39,913 nucleotides of DNA. Source: an uncultured Spartobacteria bacterium. Lineage in GTDB: Bacteria > Verrucomicrobiota > Verrucomicrobiia > Chthoniobacterales > UBA6821. The stretch lies in assembly GCA_903831635.1 (NCBI GenBank), contig CAIKYN010000059.1, positions 1 through 39,913 on the forward strand, read 5' to 3'. The position numbers and the translations under genes are program-made. Each line of letters opens with the position of its first letter. Position 1 is the first letter of the stretch. Positions 37,664-39,913 of this stretch are shown one piece after another. The notes below the pieces were generated by a model that saw only the letters and a list, made by a program, of their open reading frames with translations, made no database searches and was not told the origin of the DNA.

Positions 37664-39913
37664 CGGCTGGATCTCCAATGACCTGCTGATCTGGAACGAA
37701 CTGGATCGGCGGGGGGCGGTGTCTAAGGGGTATATAATCGATGCCCCGGATCTCCGACATGCCAGCGATCACACGCTGGATGACTTCTATGAGTCGGTGC
37801 GGCAATTCCTCCACTCCCTCGATGAATCGACTCGCTGCCAGATCCGCTGGTCGGTGGATTCCGATTACCGGGAGGAACTCCTGGCCTACAAGGAGGTGAC
37901 CGATACGCGGTGTGAACCAGCCTCTTGGGCGGCGATCACCCGTAACGAGCGATTCAATCGGTACTGGCAGGCAATGCAGTCCGGGGGACTCCGACGGGAA
38001 AAGCTCCTGCTTTTCCTCTCGAAGAAGATCGATGCCGATCCGCCCTCGTCACCCTCCCGCAAGGGGCTCGAGGAGCACTACCGGAGACTCCTTGCCCAAT
38101 ACAATGAGGCCTTCGCCCAGCATGGGCGCGTCCTTGCTTCACTCTTTGAAGGACATGGATGCGGAGTCACGGCGATGGGGACGGAGGATCTCTATCGGCA
38201 CTACGCGACCTTCTTTAATCCCTCCTACCTGCGCCGGGATGGCTATGACCCGATCGGTCAGTTCCGGGAGGAGGAAACCATCCACCAGAACTGCTGGCAC
38301 CAGGGGGTGCAGGCAGGAAAGAGCTTCGGGTTCTACTCCGACGGCTTCTACCACAACCTGGTGATCCTCAAACGGCGTCCGCAAAGGACGAGGCGGGGTA
38401 TCTTCTGGGCTCTGACCTCGCTTCCCTTCCTGGACTACGCGATCACAGTCAATCTCTACCCACAGAATATCCGCCGGGAGATCGATAAGGCGGAAAAGTC
38501 CCTCGAACGGGTTCGCGGAGACTATGCAGCCGAGGGGAAGCATTCGCTCCTGACGGCCAAGGAGGTAAAGGAGGAGCGCATCCGCAATCTCTCCCAGGGC
38601 GATACGGTTCCCTTCCTCTACGACTACGTCGTCCATGTCTGGGACGAAACGGAGGAGGGCCTGGTCTCCAAGACCCGGCAAATCGAGACGGCCTTTGGCC
38701 AGATGGAGGATGCCCAGTGCTGGACGAGCAATCTCTCCTCGGCGGCCACCACCAAGAACATCTGGTATCAGACCTGGCCGGGATGGCTCTGGGGCAACTA
38801 CACCCACCACGCCGATAGCGGACTGGATGAATGGCTGGCTGACATGCTGCCCTTCTCCTCCACCTTCACGGGCCATCTGGAGGGATCAGAGGCTCTCTAT
38901 GACGGATCGAATCGGAATCTCGTCGGAGTGCGAAACTTCCTGTCGGGAACACCGCAACTAGCAGTCCTTCTGGGTATGACGAGAGCCGGGAAGTCGGCCT
39001 TCATGTGCGATCTCCTGTCGCAGACCGATCCCTACTACGACTTCACCCTCATCGTGGAGGAGGGACTCTCTTATGGGATTTGGACGCAAGCGCTAGGGAG
39101 CACCCCGATCGTCATCCAGCCGGACGGGGATCTCTGCCTGAACTACCTCGATACCCAAGGGGCACCGCTGACCAATCTCCAGATCACCACTGCGGCGGCA
39201 CTGGTAGCGAAGATGGCGGGCAATCCTGCCGATGAGGATTGGAGGAACCTCCGCCTGGCCCAGATCACCCAATACATCGAGCAGCTCTATACGGATCGCT
39301 TCGAGGAATGGATCGCAGAGGATGGGGGGCGGCTCGACATGGTCGCGCGACATGCCATGGCGGTCCTGGAATACAAATCGCGCCACATGCCGCTCTCGGC
39401 GACATTCCTGGAGGCGTGGACAGAACTAAAGCACGCCGCGAGTGAGGAAGAGCGGGAGGAGCTACTGAGCTCTCCCAAGCCTGAGGAGGTATCGCGCTTC
39501 ATCAAATCCCATGACATGGAGCGCCATGTCCGCAATACGGCCTTCGCCTTCTTCAAGCCAACGGATTATCCGACCCACGACATGCTCCAGCAGATGATGC
39601 TGGTGGCTCCGTTCGCGGAGCATAACAGGGAGGAGATCAACCATCTGGCGACCCTGCTTGCCCCGTGGAATGAGCAGAGGCTCCTCTGTGGGCACTCGAC
39701 CTTGTCGATGACGGGACGGGTGGCCCACTTCGATCTGACCTACATCCCTGAGTCGAACAAGCAGCTCAAGGAACTGGCTGGGTTCCTGATCGCCAACTAC
39801 GGACGCCAGCACATCATCACTCTCCCCAGGGGGGCGAGGAAGCGGGTGATCTTTGAGGAGGTAGCCCGAACGCTGGACGTGCCGGGAGGGGAACAGCTCG
39901 TGAGTGAGTTCTA
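37650..39913 (+). CDS. virB4: VirB4/TrbE-type T4SS ATPase (partial, runs off the window)
   Basis: 754 codons are open to the last base with no stop. ATG 37650 is preferred (CAGG six bases before); ATG 37638, four codons earlier in frame, is possible. The N-terminal CagE/VirB4 domain covers residues 1-400, followed by Walker A GMTRAGKS at about residues 442-449 and the Walker B region RVIFEEVART near 730. It is a cytoplasmic hexameric ATPase powering pilus assembly and DNA transfer. The last part of the P-loop domain lies outside the window. It is in the same reading order and high GC as virB2-virB3. No long complete ORF is cut out elsewhere in this stretch. Confidence 0.9.
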   Translation, partial: MQAPNGWISNDLLIWNELDRRGAVSKGYIIDAPDLRHASDHTLDDFYESVRQFLHSLDESTRCQIRWSVDSDYREELLAYKEVTDTRCEPASWAAITRNERFNRYWQAMQSGGLRREKLLLFLSKKIDADPPSSPSRKGLEEHYRRLLAQYNEAFAQHGRVLASLFEGHGCGVTAMGTEDLYRHYATFFNPSYLRRDGYDPIGQFREEETIHQNCWHQGVQAGKSFGFYSDGFYHNLVILKRRPQRTRRGIFWALTSLPFLDYAITVNLYPQNIRREIDKAEKSLERVRGDYAAEGKHSLLTAKEVKEERIRNLSQGDTVPFLYDYVVHVWDETEEGLVSKTRQIETAFGQMEDAQCWTSNLSSAATTKNIWYQTWPGWLWGNYTHHADSGLDEWLADMLPFSSTFTGHLEGSEALYDGSNRNLVGVRNFLSGTPQLAVLLGMTRAGKSAFMCDLLSQTDPYYDFTLIVEEGLSYGIWTQALGSTPIVIQPDGDLCLNYLDTQGAPLTNLQITTAAALVAKMAGNPADEDWRNLRLAQITQYIEQLYTDRFEEWIAEDGGRLDMVARHAMAVLEYKSRHMPLSATFLEAWTELKHAASEEEREELLSSPKPEEVSRFIKSHDMERHVRNTAFAFFKPTDYPTHDMLQQMMLVAPFAEHNREEINHLATLLAPWNEQRLLCGHSTLSMTGRVAHFDLTYIPESNKQLKELAGFLIANYGRQHIITLPRGARKRVIFEEVARTLDVPGGEQLVSEF

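Overview
The window looks like part of an integrative and conjugative element (ICE) from a bacterium of the Verrucomicrobia. The host assignment is an inference. It rests on three things: the Asp-Tyr-Ser/GQLK repeat at the start of the 3076-residue surface protein, the pairing of that protein with a TPR + C39-like + Rhs protein, and the LamG-type repeats ending in 'VYDHQLS'. All three are characteristic of that phylum. The window opens inside a gene and closes inside another (virB4), so both ends of the element lie outside it.

Layout. (1) 1-2700: the tail of an unknown gene, a short truncated HTH-like ORF, a non-coding stretch with 11-bp repeats, a small membrane protein whose 3' end runs into an IS1595-type transposase remnant, and an AT-rich two-gene cassette (PLD-like protein plus membrane protein) with a 60-bp tandem duplication over the second start codon. 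(2) 2742-8647: the mobilisation block, with two small genes, an ArdC-type protein, an intergenic region rich in inverted repeats (candidate oriT), a short putative DNA-binding protein, an HUH relaxase, a small protein, a VirD4/TraG coupling ATPase and a single-domain ClpB-like AAA+ ATPase. Most are joined by 4-bp stop/start overlaps. (3) 8650-15031, minus strand: defence cargo, with a HEPN-like protein between direct repeats, a Gabija pair (gajA-gajB), an Abi_C-type protein, an hsdS remnant and a small ORF. (4) 15087-33621: surface cargo, with a basic nucleoid-like protein, a YadA-head-like secreted protein, the giant repeat protein, a C39/Rhs protein, a signal peptidase I, a tyrosine recombinase, a lipoprotein and an orphan Rhs tip in reverse orientation. 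(5) 33809-35757: DUF2188 + HEPN pair and an FRG-domain protein. (6) 35773-39913: ICE backbone again, with an XRE regulator, a PIN protein with a short partner, then virB2-virB3-virB4.

The two most notable observations are these. First, the Rhs core/tip junction at 30399-30443 recurs in inverted orientation at 33492-33536, 44 of 45 bp identical and in the same reading frame. A tyrosine recombinase gene lies between the copies. An inversion would therefore swap the Rhs C-terminal tip together with the gene behind it (signal peptidase I against lipoprotein). This is a possible phase-variable Rhs system. Second, a palindrome TGCTCC-N6-GGAGCA occurs four times, each just upstream of the first gene of a block: before the ORF at 134, before the mobilisation block, before the XRE regulator and before virB2. 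It is a good candidate for the operator of an ICE-wide regulon, probably bound by the XRE protein.

Functionally, the backbone genes would nick, couple and transport the DNA. The cargo supplies anti-phage functions (Gabija, Abi_C, FRG, HEPN candidates) and large surface proteins. All functions are from reading the translated sequence; no database search was possible.
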